From Nocardioides silvaticus (lineage in GTDB: Bacteria > Actinomycetota > Actinomycetes > Propionibacteriales > Nocardioidaceae), in contig NZ_QGDD01000010.1 of NCBI RefSeq assembly GCF_003160695.1, positions 62,001 through 126,000 on the forward strand: DNA of 64,000 bases, in the 5' to 3' direction. Shown piece after piece: positions 8,744 through 17,265 of the stretch (positions are counted from its first letter, which is position 1; each line of letters opens with the position of its first letter). The translations under genes were made by a program, and so were the position numbers. Below the pieces are notes generated by a model, which made no database searches, was not told the DNA's origin, and was given only the letters and a program-made list of their open reading frames with translations.

Positions 8744-9868
8744 CTACACCGCCGAGAGGTGCGACCGCTCCCGGCCGAGCGAGCCCGAAGCTCGCTCGGC
8801 CGGGTCGGCCGCCCCACCGGTCCCCCTGTCCCCGTCGGCCCCCTCGCCGTCGACTGCCGCCCGAGCGGCCCCCCAGCTCTGCTCGGACAGCGTCAACGGG
8901 GCAAGTGGCACGTCTCGCTCTTGGAGCAAGCGGGAGGTCCTGGCCATCCGCAGCATCAGTGACGCCGAAGGAGTGACGGATCCCGAGACGTAGGTGGAGA
9001 GTCGCGACGGCGAGGTGCCGACCCACTTCGCGAACTCCCGTTGCGAGATGCCGCTCGCAGAGATGAGCCGGCGCACCTCTTCGGCGACCTGCTCGCGCTC
9101 GTGCTCCTTGTTGCGGTCACGGCACAGCTCGGTGAACCGCTCGACGACGGCGGCCACCTCGGGCCGCTCGACGCCCGCCGCGAGCTCGACGAGGTGCCGG
9201 GCGTACGGCGACCACGGGCTGGCGACGATCATCGACAGGTGGTGGCGCCACTCGAGCACGCTCCCGCCGTCGACCACGCCGAGCAGCTGGGCCTGCGTCG
9301 TGATGACCGGCAGGAACTCGTCAGGGTCGACGCCCACGTGCAGCAGGGCGACGGCGGCGTCGACGTGCGCGGCAGCCACCATCCGTCGTACGGCGAGGGT
9401 GGTGAGCGGCGAGGTCGGGTCCGGCTCGACGAACCGGGCCGTGCGGTGCTGCACCGCGGCGACCCGCTCGCGGCCGAGCCGGTCGGTGAGGGTGTCCAGC
9501 GCGGCGAAGTCGGCGGCGTCGCCGAACGCGGCGATGCCGACCAGGTTGGCCAGGACGCCGCAGCTGAGCGCGGCCTTCGGGTTGGTGCGGTGGCGCTCGA
9601 GCAACCCCAGCATGCGGTTCCACTCGTGGGTCACGGCGACGTCGATCCGCTCCGCGCGGTCGAGGACGCCGGCGACGACGTGGTGGAAGTCGGCGCCGTG
9701 CGGGTCCTTGTTGGCCGCCGCCGCGTAGAACGCCCGCATGCCGCGGACGGTCGTGGTCGGGCCGGTCACAGCGAGCAGCGCGTCGCTGCGGCTGCGGGCC
9801 CGGTAGTCGGCGATGGACGTCGGACGCTCGGGAACGGCCGCGGGTGTGCGGTGCGTCTTCGTCGTCAT
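8744..9868 (-). CDS. XRE-family helix-turn-helix protein
   Basis: A 374-residue protein of unknown role with a helix-turn-helix near residues 260-310 (ISASGISQREFAKWVGTSPS, then RLSTYVSG), typical of Cro/CI-type DNA binding. The ~250 residues before it are mostly alpha-helical and unassigned; the C-terminal ~50 residues are polar and repetitive. I start at the ATG at 9868, which opens MTTKTHRTP; an earlier frame-open ATG at 9925 adds low-complexity residues. It is divergent from the sigma-factor fusion gene across 211 nt that contain a palindrome, so it may regulate that gene. Direct evidence is lacking. Confidence 0.65.
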   Translation of the reverse strand: MTTKTHRTPAAVPERPTSIADYRARSRSDALLAVTGPTTTVRGMRAFYAAAANKDPHGADFHHVVAGVLDRAERIDVAVTHEWNRMLGLLERHRTNPKAALSCGVLANLVGIAAFGDAADFAALDTLTDRLGRERVAAVQHRTARFVEPDPTSPLTTLAVRRMVAAAHVDAAVALLHVGVDPDEFLPVITTQAQLLGVVDGGSVLEWRHHLSMIVASPWSPYARHLVELAAGVERPEVAAVVERFTELCRDRNKEHEREQVAEEVRRLISASGISQREFAKWVGTSPSRLSTYVSGSVTPSASLMLRMARTSRLLQERDVPLAPLTLSEQSWGAARAAVDGEGADGDRGTGGAADPAERASGSLGRERSHLSAV

Positions 9869-9955
9869 CGTGGCCGTCCTCGTCGGGTTGCGGGAGCTCT
9901 GCTGGCTTCCGCGCTCACCTACCAAGACGGGGGCGGCACGCGAACATCACGCGAT

Positions 9956-9972
9956 TCGGAAAGTTTTTCCGA
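9956..9972. promoter_or_regulatory. Palindrome in divergent promoter region
   Basis: TCGGAAA-GTT-TTTCCGA is a perfect 7-bp inverted repeat in an AT-rich island between the XRE-type gene and the sigma-factor gene. Position and symmetry fit an operator. Confidence 0.45.
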
Positions 9973-10079
9973 GAATATCTTTTGACGGCATGATGTTGGC
10001 CTGCCCGCCTCGTTGGACCGGGTGTGCATCGGGGGGTGCATCGCCGGTTCCCTCCACCATCCGACCGAGGTTGAACCCC

Positions 10080-11636
10080 ATGAGCCAGCTCCCTCCCGAC
10101 CGCGGGGACGACGCGCTGCTGCTCGAGCGCGCCCGGGCGGGGGACAGCGAGGCGTTCGGGGAGATCTACAGCCGCGAGGTCGACTCGGCCACCCGGCTGG
10201 CGCGCGTGCTGGTGGGCAACGACGGCGCCGACGAGCTGGTCTCCGAGTCGTTCGCCAAGGTGCTCACGCAGCTGCAGGCCGGCCGCGGGCCGACCGACGA
10301 CTTCCGGGCCTACCTGCACGTGACGATCCGCAACGGCTTCCGCGACGGGCTGCGGGCCCCTCGGGAGTCACCGTCCTCGGACCAGCCGTGGCTGCTCGAC
10401 GACGTGCTCCCGCCCGTCGAGGAGCTCGTCGACGACCTCGACCGCGACGTCGCGGTCACCGCGCTCGCCACGCTGCCGAAGTCGTGGCAGCAGGTGCTCT
10501 GGCACCTCGAGGTCGAGGGCCGCAAGCCGGCCGAGGTCGCCACCATCCTCGACATGGAGGCCGGTGCGGTCTCCTCGCTCGCCTACCGCGCCCGCGAGGG
10601 CCTCAAGCGCGCCTACCTCGACCAGCAGTTCCGGCCGGCGACCGCGGGCCACTGCGGCTGGGCCCAGAGCCGGATGAGCCAGTACGTCCGCGGCGACCTC
10701 AGCCCGCGAACCCAGCAGAAGGTCGCCGACCACATCGACGGCTGCGCCGACTGCGCGGCCGCGTTCGCCGCGGTCGACCGCGTCAACCGCAAGCTCGCCG
10801 CCTGGCTGTTCCCGGTCGTCCTCTGGGGTGTCGTCGGTGCCAAGAAGGGCGGGCTGCTCTGGTTCGCAGCAGGCGGTGCGGGCGCCGCCGGCGCAGGGAG
10901 TACGACGAGTGGTGGCTCCGGCGGCACCGGCGCCACGGGCGCCACCACCAGCGGGGTGGCGTCCAACCCACTCGTGCTGGGTGCCGCTGCGGCCGTGGTC
11001 GCGGCCGGGGTCGTCGGCGGCATCGCGCTCGCGCTCGCGTCGGACGACGACAAGAGTCGCGACACCGCCACCGCCGAGGGCCCCGCCGACCCGGGCTCGC
11101 CCTCCGGCGACCCGGGTGGCCCGGGCGACGGGAAGGACCCGGACGGCGAGCCCGATCCCACCACGACCTCCGACCTCCCGGTGATCGCACCGACCCAGCC
11201 GACCAGTGACCTCCCGACGAACGAGCCCCCGGCCGTCGTACCGACGGAGCCGACCCAGCCCACCCAACCGACCGAGCCCAGCGGGCCGACCCAGCCGACG
11301 AACCCGCCCACGAATCCGCCCACGAGCCCGCCGACCAGTCCGCCGACAAGCCCGCCGCCCACGTCGGAGCCGCCGGTCGTCGTCGTGCCGCGGCCGCCGC
11401 TGGTCATCTCGATCAACGTGTGCGGCGTGGTCGGCTCGATCAGCATCGGCGGCATCGCGATCAACGCCGGCAACCCGATCATCGAGTTCGGCGGCATCCG
11501 CTACGAGCTGCGCGGGGACGGCCATGAGGGCGTCTTCTCGATCAAGGCGACCGCGCTGCTGGGCTACGTCATCAAGGACGGCGCGCGGACGCTGTTCGCG
11601 GGCAACCTCGGCCTCTACCTCCCGTGCCCCAGGTGA
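10080..11636 (+). CDS. ECF-type sigma factor fused to zinc-finger, membrane and extracytoplasmic region
   Basis: A 518-residue multidomain protein. Residues ~15-95 are sigma region 2 and ~130-190 sigma region 4 (LPKSWQQVLWHLEVEGRKPA, then VATILDMEAGAVSSLAYRAREGL). After them comes a zinc-finger anti-sigma-like motif (HCGWAQSRMSQYVRGDLSP, then HIDGCADC). Hydrophobic stretches follow at about 235-265 and 300-320, then a Pro/Thr-rich linker (PTNPPTSPPTS repeats) and a ~90-residue C-terminal domain. The arrangement puts sigma and anti-sigma in one chain, with a presumed sensor outside the membrane. Release would need proteolysis or a conformational change. ATG at 10080 precedes the first conserved residues; upstream frame is open but unlike protein. 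Confidence 0.85.
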   Translation: MSQLPPDRGDDALLLERARAGDSEAFGEIYSREVDSATRLARVLVGNDGADELVSESFAKVLTQLQAGRGPTDDFRAYLHVTIRNGFRDGLRAPRESPSSDQPWLLDDVLPPVEELVDDLDRDVAVTALATLPKSWQQVLWHLEVEGRKPAEVATILDMEAGAVSSLAYRAREGLKRAYLDQQFRPATAGHCGWAQSRMSQYVRGDLSPRTQQKVADHIDGCADCAAAFAAVDRVNRKLAAWLFPVVLWGVVGAKKGGLLWFAAGGAGAAGAGSTTSGGSGGTGATGATTSGVASNPLVLGAAAAVVAAGVVGGIALALASDDDKSRDTATAEGPADPGSPSGDPGGPGDGKDPDGEPDPTTTSDLPVIAPTQPTSDLPTNEPPAVVPTEPTQPTQPTEPSGPTQPTNPPTNPPTSPPTSPPTSPPPTSEPPVVVVPRPPLVISINVCGVVGSISIGGIAINAGNPIIEFGGIRYELRGDGHEGVFSIKATALLGYVIKDGARTLFAGNLGLYLPCPR

Positions 11637-11648
11637 GCCGGTGACGTC

Positions 11649-12140
11649 CTAGAACCCGAAGTGGGTCAGCGGCGGTACCTCGCCCGAGCGCAGCGCGTCG
11701 AGCACGAGCCGCTCGTGCGGAACCACCGGGTCGGGCAGGGCGTCCAGCGGGAACCACTCCATCGCCGCGCACTTGGTCTGCTCCACGATCCGCGGCTCGC
11801 CGCTCCACGAGCGGGCCGCGAAGAAGAAGTCGATGCGCTCGTCGATCGGCAGGTCGTGCGCCGTACGTTGCATCGCGGTGAGGAACTCCAGGCCGACGTC
11901 GGTGACGTCGACCTCCTCGAGCGCCTCGCGCCGCGCGGCGACCTCGGCGGTCTCTCCGCGCTCGACGTGACCGGCGGCGGCCGCCGCCCAGTGCTCGTCC
12001 ATGTAGCCGGTGCCGCGCCGCAGCTGGAGCAGCACCTCGGTGCCGCCGGTGCTGCCAGGACGCTCGCGCAGGAAGAAGACGTACGACGCCGGGACGACGA
12101 CGAAGCGATCGACGCCCGTCGCCGGGTCCTGCACCGTCAC
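11649..12140 (-). CDS. Nudix hydrolase
   Basis: A 163-residue nucleoside-diphosphate-X hydrolase. The Nudix box is GHVERGETAEVAARREALEE, fitting GX5EX7REUXEE, with Asp where the final Gly is usual. It starts at GTG 12140, overlapping the stop of the upstream small gene (GTGA), and ends convergent to the sigma-fusion gene. Substrate is unknown; the family hydrolyses dNTPs, sugar nucleotides, Ap(n)A and others. Confidence 0.85.
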   Translation of the reverse strand: MTVQDPATGVDRFVVVPASYVFFLRERPGSTGGTEVLLQLRRGTGYMDEHWAAAAAGHVERGETAEVAARREALEEVDVTDVGLEFLTAMQRTAHDLPIDERIDFFFAARSWSGEPRIVEQTKCAAMEWFPLDALPDPVVPHERLVLDALRSGEVPPLTHFGF

Positions 12141-12340
12141 TTGATGTCGTCGTCCTTGCCGTCGAGGGCGTCGAGGGCGTCCTTGGCCTTGTCGGCGCAG
12201 GCGTCGATCTTGTCGCCGAACTTGCCGCCGGTCTTGTCGTCGACGAGGTCCGCGGCCTTGTCGATGCCGTCGGCGATCTTGTCGCCCTGGCTGTCGACCG
12301 CGTCGGTCAGCTTGTCCTTCGCGCTGTCGAAGAAGCCCAC
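12137..12340 (-). CDS. MT0933-like antitoxin-family small protein
   Basis: A 67-residue, highly charged helical protein (DSAKDKLTDAVDSQGDKIAD, then DKTGGKFGDKIDACADKAKD) resembling the Rv0909/MT0933 family, annotated as antitoxin in mycobacteria. No toxin gene lies beside it; the only coupled gene is the Nudix hydrolase. In many actinobacteria similar orphans exist, so an antitoxin role here is doubtful. Confidence 0.75.
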   Translation of the reverse strand: MGFFDSAKDKLTDAVDSQGDKIADGIDKAADLVDDKTGGKFGDKIDACADKAKDALDALDGKDDDIK

Positions 12341-12425
12341 GGGAACCCCCTGTGTCGACTGATGGAAACCGCCGTCCGGCGCGGGCCGGTGGGCACCACC
12401 TTAGTCCTGTTGAGAGACTGCGCCC

Positions 12426-13346
12426 ATGGCGTCCGGCACCCCGATCATCGCGATCGTCGGGCCCACCGCCGCGGGCAAGACCGAGCTGTCGCTCGACCTC
12501 GCGGAGCGGCTCGGCGGCGAGATCGTCAACACCGACGCGATGCAGCTCTACCGCGGCATGGACATCGGTACGGCGAAGCTGCCGGTCGCCGAGCGGCGCG
12601 GCATCCCGCACCACCTGCTCGACCGCCTCACCGTCAGCGAGCCGGCCACGGTGGCGGAGTTCCAGGGGTGGGCGCGGACGGTGATCACGTCCCTGCGGGC
12701 GGCGGGCCGACCGCCGGTGCTGGTGGGCGGGTCGGCGCTCTACACCCGGGCGGTGCTCGACCGGTTCGAGTTCCCCGGCACCGATCCCGCGCTGCGGGCG
12801 AAGTGGGAAGCCGAGCTCGTCGCCCGCGGCCCGGCGGCGCTGCACGCCCTGCTGGCCGAGCGCGACCCCGCCGCGGCCGAGCGGATCGAGCCGGACAACG
12901 GCCGGCGCATCGTCCGCGCTCTGGAGGTCGTCGAGCTCACCGGCCGGCCGTTCTCGGCGACCCTGCCGCAGCTGGAGTACGTCGAGCCCGCCACCGTGCA
13001 GATCGGCGTCCGGATCGACCGCGACCTGCTGGAGCGGCGGATCGAGCAGCGAGTGGACGCGATGTTCGAAACCGGGCTTGTCGACGAGGTGCGCCGCCTG
13101 CTCGACGAGGGTCTGGCCGAGGGCCGCACCGCCTCCCGCGCCATCGGCTACCAGCAGGTGATCGCCCATCTCGCCGGCGACCTCAGCCTCGCCGAGGCCC
13201 GCGAGCGCACCGTCATCGCCACCCGCCAGTTCGCCCGCCGCCAGCTGGCGTGGTGGAAGGACGACCCGCGGATCGCCTGGGTCGAGCACGACGACCCGCG
13301 CCGGGTCGAGCGGGCGCTGGCGGCCGTCGCCTTGGTCGTCGAGTAG
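12426..13346 (+). CDS. miaA: tRNA dimethylallyltransferase MiaA
   Basis: Transfers a dimethylallyl group from DMAPP to N6 of A37 in tRNAs reading UNN codons, giving the substrate for MiaB at 5344. 306 residues, normal length. P-loop GPTAAGKT at residues 11-18, the tRNA-contact segment NTDAMQLYRGMDIGTAK, and the conserved DNGRRIVRALEV and SRAIGYQQ blocks. GAGACT (12414-12419) ends exactly 6 nt before the ATG with no ribosome-binding site, suggesting a leaderless transcript. The last codons (LVVE, stop) come from a dispersed repeat, GGTCGTCGAGTAG. Confidence 0.95.
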   Translation: MASGTPIIAIVGPTAAGKTELSLDLAERLGGEIVNTDAMQLYRGMDIGTAKLPVAERRGIPHHLLDRLTVSEPATVAEFQGWARTVITSLRAAGRPPVLVGGSALYTRAVLDRFEFPGTDPALRAKWEAELVARGPAALHALLAERDPAAAERIEPDNGRRIVRALEVVELTGRPFSATLPQLEYVEPATVQIGVRIDRDLLERRIEQRVDAMFETGLVDEVRRLLDEGLAEGRTASRAIGYQQVIAHLAGDLSLAEARERTVIATRQFARRQLAWWKDDPRIAWVEHDDPRRVERALAAVALVVE

Positions 13347-13601
13347 GCCGAGCGCTCTGCGCGAGGCCGTATCGAGACGCCGTACGCAGGGTTGCGGCGT
13401 CTCGATACGTCGCTCGCTGCGCTCGCTCCTACTCGACGACCTGGGTCGGGCACGACCCGGACCGGGCCGGGCGGGCGCTGGCCGCGGTCGCCTTGGTCGT
13501 CGAGTAGGCCGAGCGCTCTGCGCGAGGCCGTATCGAGACGCCGCACGCAGGGTTGCGGCGTCTCGATACGTCGCTCGCTGCGCTCGCTCCTACTCGACGA
13601 C
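13277..13601. repeat. Tandem duplication of miaA tail plus palindromic repeat
   Basis: Unit 1 (13277-13440, 164 bp) holds the last codons of miaA and a repeat of the GTCGAGTAG/TATCGAGACG family. Unit 2 (13441-13601, 161 bp) is a diverged copy, including a pseudo-tail with the same stop and one 3-bp deletion. A truncated third piece (CGCTGCGCTCGCTCCTGCTCG) follows to about 13640. This fills the 348-bp gap between miaA and the AraC-DinB gene. Confidence 0.85.
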
Positions 13602-13694
13602 CGGATCGGTTCGCTGCGCTCGCTCCTGCTCGACGACCGGAGGGGCGCAAGAACGGTCAGGCGCCGTACGACGGATCCGGGCGAGACTGGTCCC

Positions 13695-14621
13695 ATGACC
13701 GAGACCCCGCGCGACCGGTTGCGTGAGCTCCTCGACGCGGTCCTCGACGAGGACAACCGGACGCTGGACGAGATGGCGGGCGATGCCTACGCGTCGCCGT
13801 ACCACTTCAACCGGCTGCTGGCGAAGAACGCCTACGAGACGCCGGTCGCGATGCGTCGGCGGGTGATGCTGGAGCGGGCGGCGTGGCAGCTCCGGCAGGG
13901 CACGACGGTGACGGACGCGGCGTGGGCGGCGGGGTACGAGTCGGTCGAGGGCTTCAGTCGCGCGTTCAGCCGGGCGTTCGGGCACCCGCCGAGCACGCCG
14001 CCCGCACAGTCCGCCAGCCACTGGCTGCCCGCGAAGAACGGGATCCACTTCCACCCACCGATGTCGCTGTGGGTGCACAGCACGGAGCAACCGATGAACC
14101 CACTGACCGAACAGCTGGTCCAGCACGACCTGGACGACACCCGCGACCTGATCGAGGTCGCGAAGGGCCTGCCCGACGAGGCGTACCGTCGCGAGCACTT
14201 CCCCCAGGACACCGTCCTGCGCTGGGACGGCGAGGACTCCTCGATCGCCAACGTCCTCGAGCACCAGGTCTTCACCAAGGAGGTCTGGCTCGCGGCGATC
14301 GAGGGCAGCGACTTCCCCGACCAGCGCGGCGACGACCCGGCCACGCTCCTCGAGCGGCACGACGCCGCAGCCGCGCGATGGCTCGGGTTCGTGCGCGACA
14401 TCGAGAGCAGAGGGGCCTGGGACGACCGGCTGATCGACGCGCTCTGCGACCCGCCCGAGAGCTTCCAGATGGGCAGCGTGGTCGCGCACGTGCTGACGTT
14501 CGCCGCCCACCGCCGCCAGCTCGTGCGGCAGATGCTGCGCGGCAGCGGCGTCGAGACCGACCACGGTGACCCGATCGAGTGGCTCCGTGACCGACGAGGG
14601 GAAGGACACGCCCACCCATGA
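13695..14621 (+). CDS. AraC-family HTH protein with DinB-like domain
   Basis: A 308-residue fusion. Residues ~5-100 form an AraC/XylS double helix-turn-helix (ASPYHFNRLLAKNAYETPV, then AAWAAGYESVEGFSRAFSRA). From ~140 a DinB/DUF664-like four-helix bundle follows (ANVLEHQVFTKEVWLAAIEG, later HVLTFAAHRRQLVRQML with the metal-type His). Such fusions are known in actinobacteria; role unknown, probably a regulator sensing a small molecule or thiol. GAGACT (13683-13688) lies 6 nt before the ATG. The stop overlaps the next gene (ATGA). Confidence 0.8.
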   Translation: MTETPRDRLRELLDAVLDEDNRTLDEMAGDAYASPYHFNRLLAKNAYETPVAMRRRVMLERAAWQLRQGTTVTDAAWAAGYESVEGFSRAFSRAFGHPPSTPPAQSASHWLPAKNGIHFHPPMSLWVHSTEQPMNPLTEQLVQHDLDDTRDLIEVAKGLPDEAYRREHFPQDTVLRWDGEDSSIANVLEHQVFTKEVWLAAIEGSDFPDQRGDDPATLLERHDAAAARWLGFVRDIESRGAWDDRLIDALCDPPESFQMGSVVAHVLTFAAHRRQLVRQMLRGSGVETDHGDPIEWLRDRRGEGHAHP

Positions 14622-15196
14622 CCCGCCTGATCTACTACACGGCCACCACGCTCGACGGCTTCATCGCGGACCCGGACGACTCGCTCGACTGGCTGCTGCG
14701 ACAGGACATCGACGAGCAAGGGCCGTCGAACTACGACGAGTTCATCAAGAACATCGGGGCGATCGTGATGGGCCGGACGACGTACGACTGGATCCGAGCG
14801 CACGAGCCCGACAAGTGGTACTACGACATGCCGGCCTGGGTGATGACCAGTCGCGACCTCGAGATCCCGAAGGTCGACGGCGTCAAGCCGGACCTGCGGG
14901 TGGCGTCGGGCAGCGTGCGTGAGGTGTACGACGACATGGTGGCCGCTGCCGGCGGCAAGGACCTGTGGGTGGTCGGTGGGGGAGACCTGGTCGGTCAGTT
15001 CGCCGACGAGAGACTGCTCGACGAGGTGATCGCCAGCATCGCTCCGGTCACCCTCGGCGCCGGCCGGCCGATCCTGCCCCGCCGCTACGACCTCGAGCTG
15101 CTCGAGGTTGAGCAGAACAAGGCGTTCGTCACCGCCCGCTACCGGTTCGTCGGCCCGCTCAAGGAGGACCTGCCTGCGGCGGACGCCGCTGGGTAA
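14618..15196 (+). CDS. Dihydrofolate-reductase-like (RibD C-terminal) family protein
   Basis: A 192-residue reductase-fold protein. TATTLDGFIADPDDSLDWLL at the N-terminus, IVMGRTTYDWI and VVGGGDLVGQF are family motifs for NADPH-binding RibD_C/DHFR-like proteins. It is translationally coupled to the AraC-DinB gene (4-nt overlap), so the regulator and the reductase probably act together. Not a housekeeping folA or ribD by length or context; substrate unknown. Confidence 0.8.
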   Translation: MTRLIYYTATTLDGFIADPDDSLDWLLRQDIDEQGPSNYDEFIKNIGAIVMGRTTYDWIRAHEPDKWYYDMPAWVMTSRDLEIPKVDGVKPDLRVASGSVREVYDDMVAAAGGKDLWVVGGGDLVGQFADERLLDEVIASIAPVTLGAGRPILPRRYDLELLEVEQNKAFVTARYRFVGPLKEDLPAADAAG

Positions 15197-15229
15197 CGTG
15201 GCAGCACGGTCTCTATCTCGGGAGCAACC

Positions 15230-17086
15230 ATGTCCACTGCACTCCGTCGTGTCCCCACCCTCCTCGCCGCCGGTGTGCTGGCCGTCGCCCTGACCGGTGC
15301 CCCCACCGGGACCAGCGCCACCGCCGAGGGGAGCGACCAGAGCAGCCCGCTCGCGCAGCGCCCGGCTCCGCCGAAGACCCCGGTCGCTGTCGGTCGCGGC
15401 GGCGCTGTCAGCTCGGTCGACCCCTACGCCTCCCAGATCGGGCTCGACGTGCTCGCCGACGGCGGCAACGCCGTCGACGCGGCGGTCGCCACCGCGGCCG
15501 CGCTCGGTGTCACCGAGCCGTTCAGCGCCGGCATCGGCGGCGGCGGCTACTTCGTCTACTACGACGCGAAGTCCGGCAGGGTGCGCACGATCGACGGCCG
15601 CGAGACCGCTCCCGCCGGCATCGAGCAGGACGCGTTCATCGACCCCGCGACCGGCGAGCCCTACCCGTTCACTCCCGACCTGGTCACCAGCGGCGTCTCG
15701 GTCGGCGTGCCGGGCACCCCCGCCACCTGGGACGAGGCGCTCGACCGGTGGGGCAAGCTCTCCCTGCGCAAGGCGCTCGCGCCTGCGGCCCGACTCGCGC
15801 AGCGCGGGTTCGTCGTCGACGAGACCTTCAACCTGCAGACCAGCGAGAACGAGCAGCGGTTCCGCACGTTCACCCCGACCATCGACCTCTACCTCGAGGA
15901 CGGCGTGCCCGAGGTCGGCAGCACCTTCCGCAACCCCGATCTCGCCCGCACCTACCGGCTGCTGGGCGAGCGCGGCACCGACTGGCTCTACCGGGGCGGT
16001 CTGGCCGAGGAGATCGCCGCGACGGTGCAAGAGCCGCCGGTCAGCGGCGAGACGGACCTGCCGGCCCCGCCGGGAAGCATGACGCCGCGCGACCTCAAGC
16101 GCTACCGCGCGCTGCTGCAGCGCCCGACCCGCCTGTCCTACGAGGGCTACGACGTCTTCGGGATGGCGCCGTCGTCGTCGGGCGGCACGACCGTCGGTGA
16201 GTCGCTCAACATCCTGGAGCAGGCCGGCGTGCACCACATGGAGGAGCCCGACGCGCTGCACCACTACCTCGAGGCGACCGCGCTTGCGTTCGCCGACCGC
16301 GGCGCCTACGTCGGCGACCCCGCGTACGTCGACGTCCCCACCCGCGCGCTCCTCGACGACGACTTCGCGGCCGAGCGGTCCTGCGAGATCGACCCCGACA
16401 CCGCAGCCACCAAGCCGGTGCCGGCGGGCGACGTGACGTCGTACGACGGCGAGTGCGACGCGACCGACGACGAGGGCAGGACCGACCCCGACACCGAGAA
16501 CCTCTCCACCACCCACCTCACGACCGCCGACCGTTGGGGCAACGTGGTGGCCTACACGCTCACGATCGAGCAGACCGGCGGGTCCGGGATCGTGGTGCCC
16601 GGGCGCGGGTTCCTGCTCAACAACGAGCTGACCGACTTCTCGACCGAGTACGACGAGGCCGACCCCAACCGGATCCAGCCGGGCAAGCGGCCGCGGAGCT
16701 CGATGTCCCCGACGATCGTCCTGCGCGACGGCAGGCCCTTCCTGGCGCTGGGTTCGCCGGGCGGCTCGACGATCATCACGACCGTGCTCCAGGTGCTGCT
16801 CAACCGGCTCGACCTCGGGATGAGGCTGCCCGCTGCGGTGGCCGCGCCGCGGGCCTCGCAGCGCAACACCGCCAGCGTCACGGCGGAGCAGGCGTTCATC
16901 GACGCCTGGGGCGCCACGCTGGAGGAGTACGGCCACACCTTCACCGTCGCCGGCCCGCCCGGCAGCAGCGCGTCGCAGATCGGCGCGGTCGCCGCGATCG
17001 AGATCCGGCCGCGCGGTCGGATGATCGCCGCGGCCGAGCCGGTCCGTCGAGGCGGCGGAGCGGCGTACGTCGTCCGCCCCCGCTAG
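15230..17086 (+). CDS. ggt: Gamma-glutamyltransferase, secreted
   Basis: Ntn-hydrolase that cleaves gamma-glutamyl bonds, such as in glutathione or poly-glutamate derivatives. 618 residues. A signal peptide occupies about 1-32 (hydrophobic AAGVLAVALTGAPTG). Hallmarks: GGNAVDAAVATAAALGVTEP, substrate-binding DGRETAPAG with Arg, autocatalytic Thr in LSTTHLTTAD with the downstream oxyanion and lid segment, and SSMSPTIV. Length is typical for an unprocessed precursor. A CGGGAG ribosome site precedes the ATG at 15230. The upstream TAACGT near 15193 could be its -10. Confidence 0.93.
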   Translation: MSTALRRVPTLLAAGVLAVALTGAPTGTSATAEGSDQSSPLAQRPAPPKTPVAVGRGGAVSSVDPYASQIGLDVLADGGNAVDAAVATAAALGVTEPFSAGIGGGGYFVYYDAKSGRVRTIDGRETAPAGIEQDAFIDPATGEPYPFTPDLVTSGVSVGVPGTPATWDEALDRWGKLSLRKALAPAARLAQRGFVVDETFNLQTSENEQRFRTFTPTIDLYLEDGVPEVGSTFRNPDLARTYRLLGERGTDWLYRGGLAEEIAATVQEPPVSGETDLPAPPGSMTPRDLKRYRALLQRPTRLSYEGYDVFGMAPSSSGGTTVGESLNILEQAGVHHMEEPDALHHYLEATALAFADRGAYVGDPAYVDVPTRALLDDDFAAERSCEIDPDTAATKPVPAGDVTSYDGECDATDDEGRTDPDTENLSTTHLTTADRWGNVVAYTLTIEQTGGSGIVVPGRGFLLNNELTDFSTEYDEADPNRIQPGKRPRSSMSPTIVLRDGRPFLALGSPGGSTIITTVLQVLLNRLDLGMRLPAAVAAPRASQRNTASVTAEQAFIDAWGATLEEYGHTFTVAGPPGSSASQIGAVAAIEIRPRGRMIAAAEPVRRGGGAAYVVRPR

Positions 17087-17090
17087 CCGT

Positions 17091-17233
17091 GGTCGTCGAG
17101 TAGGAGCGAGCGCAGCGAGCGACGTATCGAGACGCTTCCGGTCGTCGAGTAGGAGCGAGCGCAGCGAGCGACGTATCGAGACGCTTCCGGTCGTCGAGTA
17201 GGAGCGAGCGCAGCGAGCGACGTATCGAGACGC
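17091..17233. repeat. Three tandem copies of a 49-bp repeat
   Basis: A 49-bp unit, GGTCGTCGAGTAGGAGCGAG ... GTATCGAGACGCTTCC, starts at 17091, 17140 and 17189 (last copy truncated at 45 bp). Each contains the near-palindrome GAGCGAGCGCAGCGAGCG. Copies of the inverse orientation flank miaA. It fills most of the gap between ggt and the PPOX gene. Confidence 0.95.
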
Positions 17234-17265
17234 GGTGAGACGGACGCCCGCCGTACCCTGGGCGA

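Noticed and set aside
12137-12340. Complete toxin-antitoxin module with the MT0933-like protein
   Set aside because: No toxin candidate is adjacent; the coupled gene is a Nudix hydrolase.
13832-16936. A 1034-codon open frame antisense to the AraC-DinB, reductase and ggt genes
   Set aside because: Low-complexity Arg/Gly/Val composition spanning three well-supported genes on the other strand; no conserved motif.
17091-17233. Tandem 49-bp repeats as a CRISPR array
   Set aside because: Units are head to tail with no unique spacers, and no cas genes are present.
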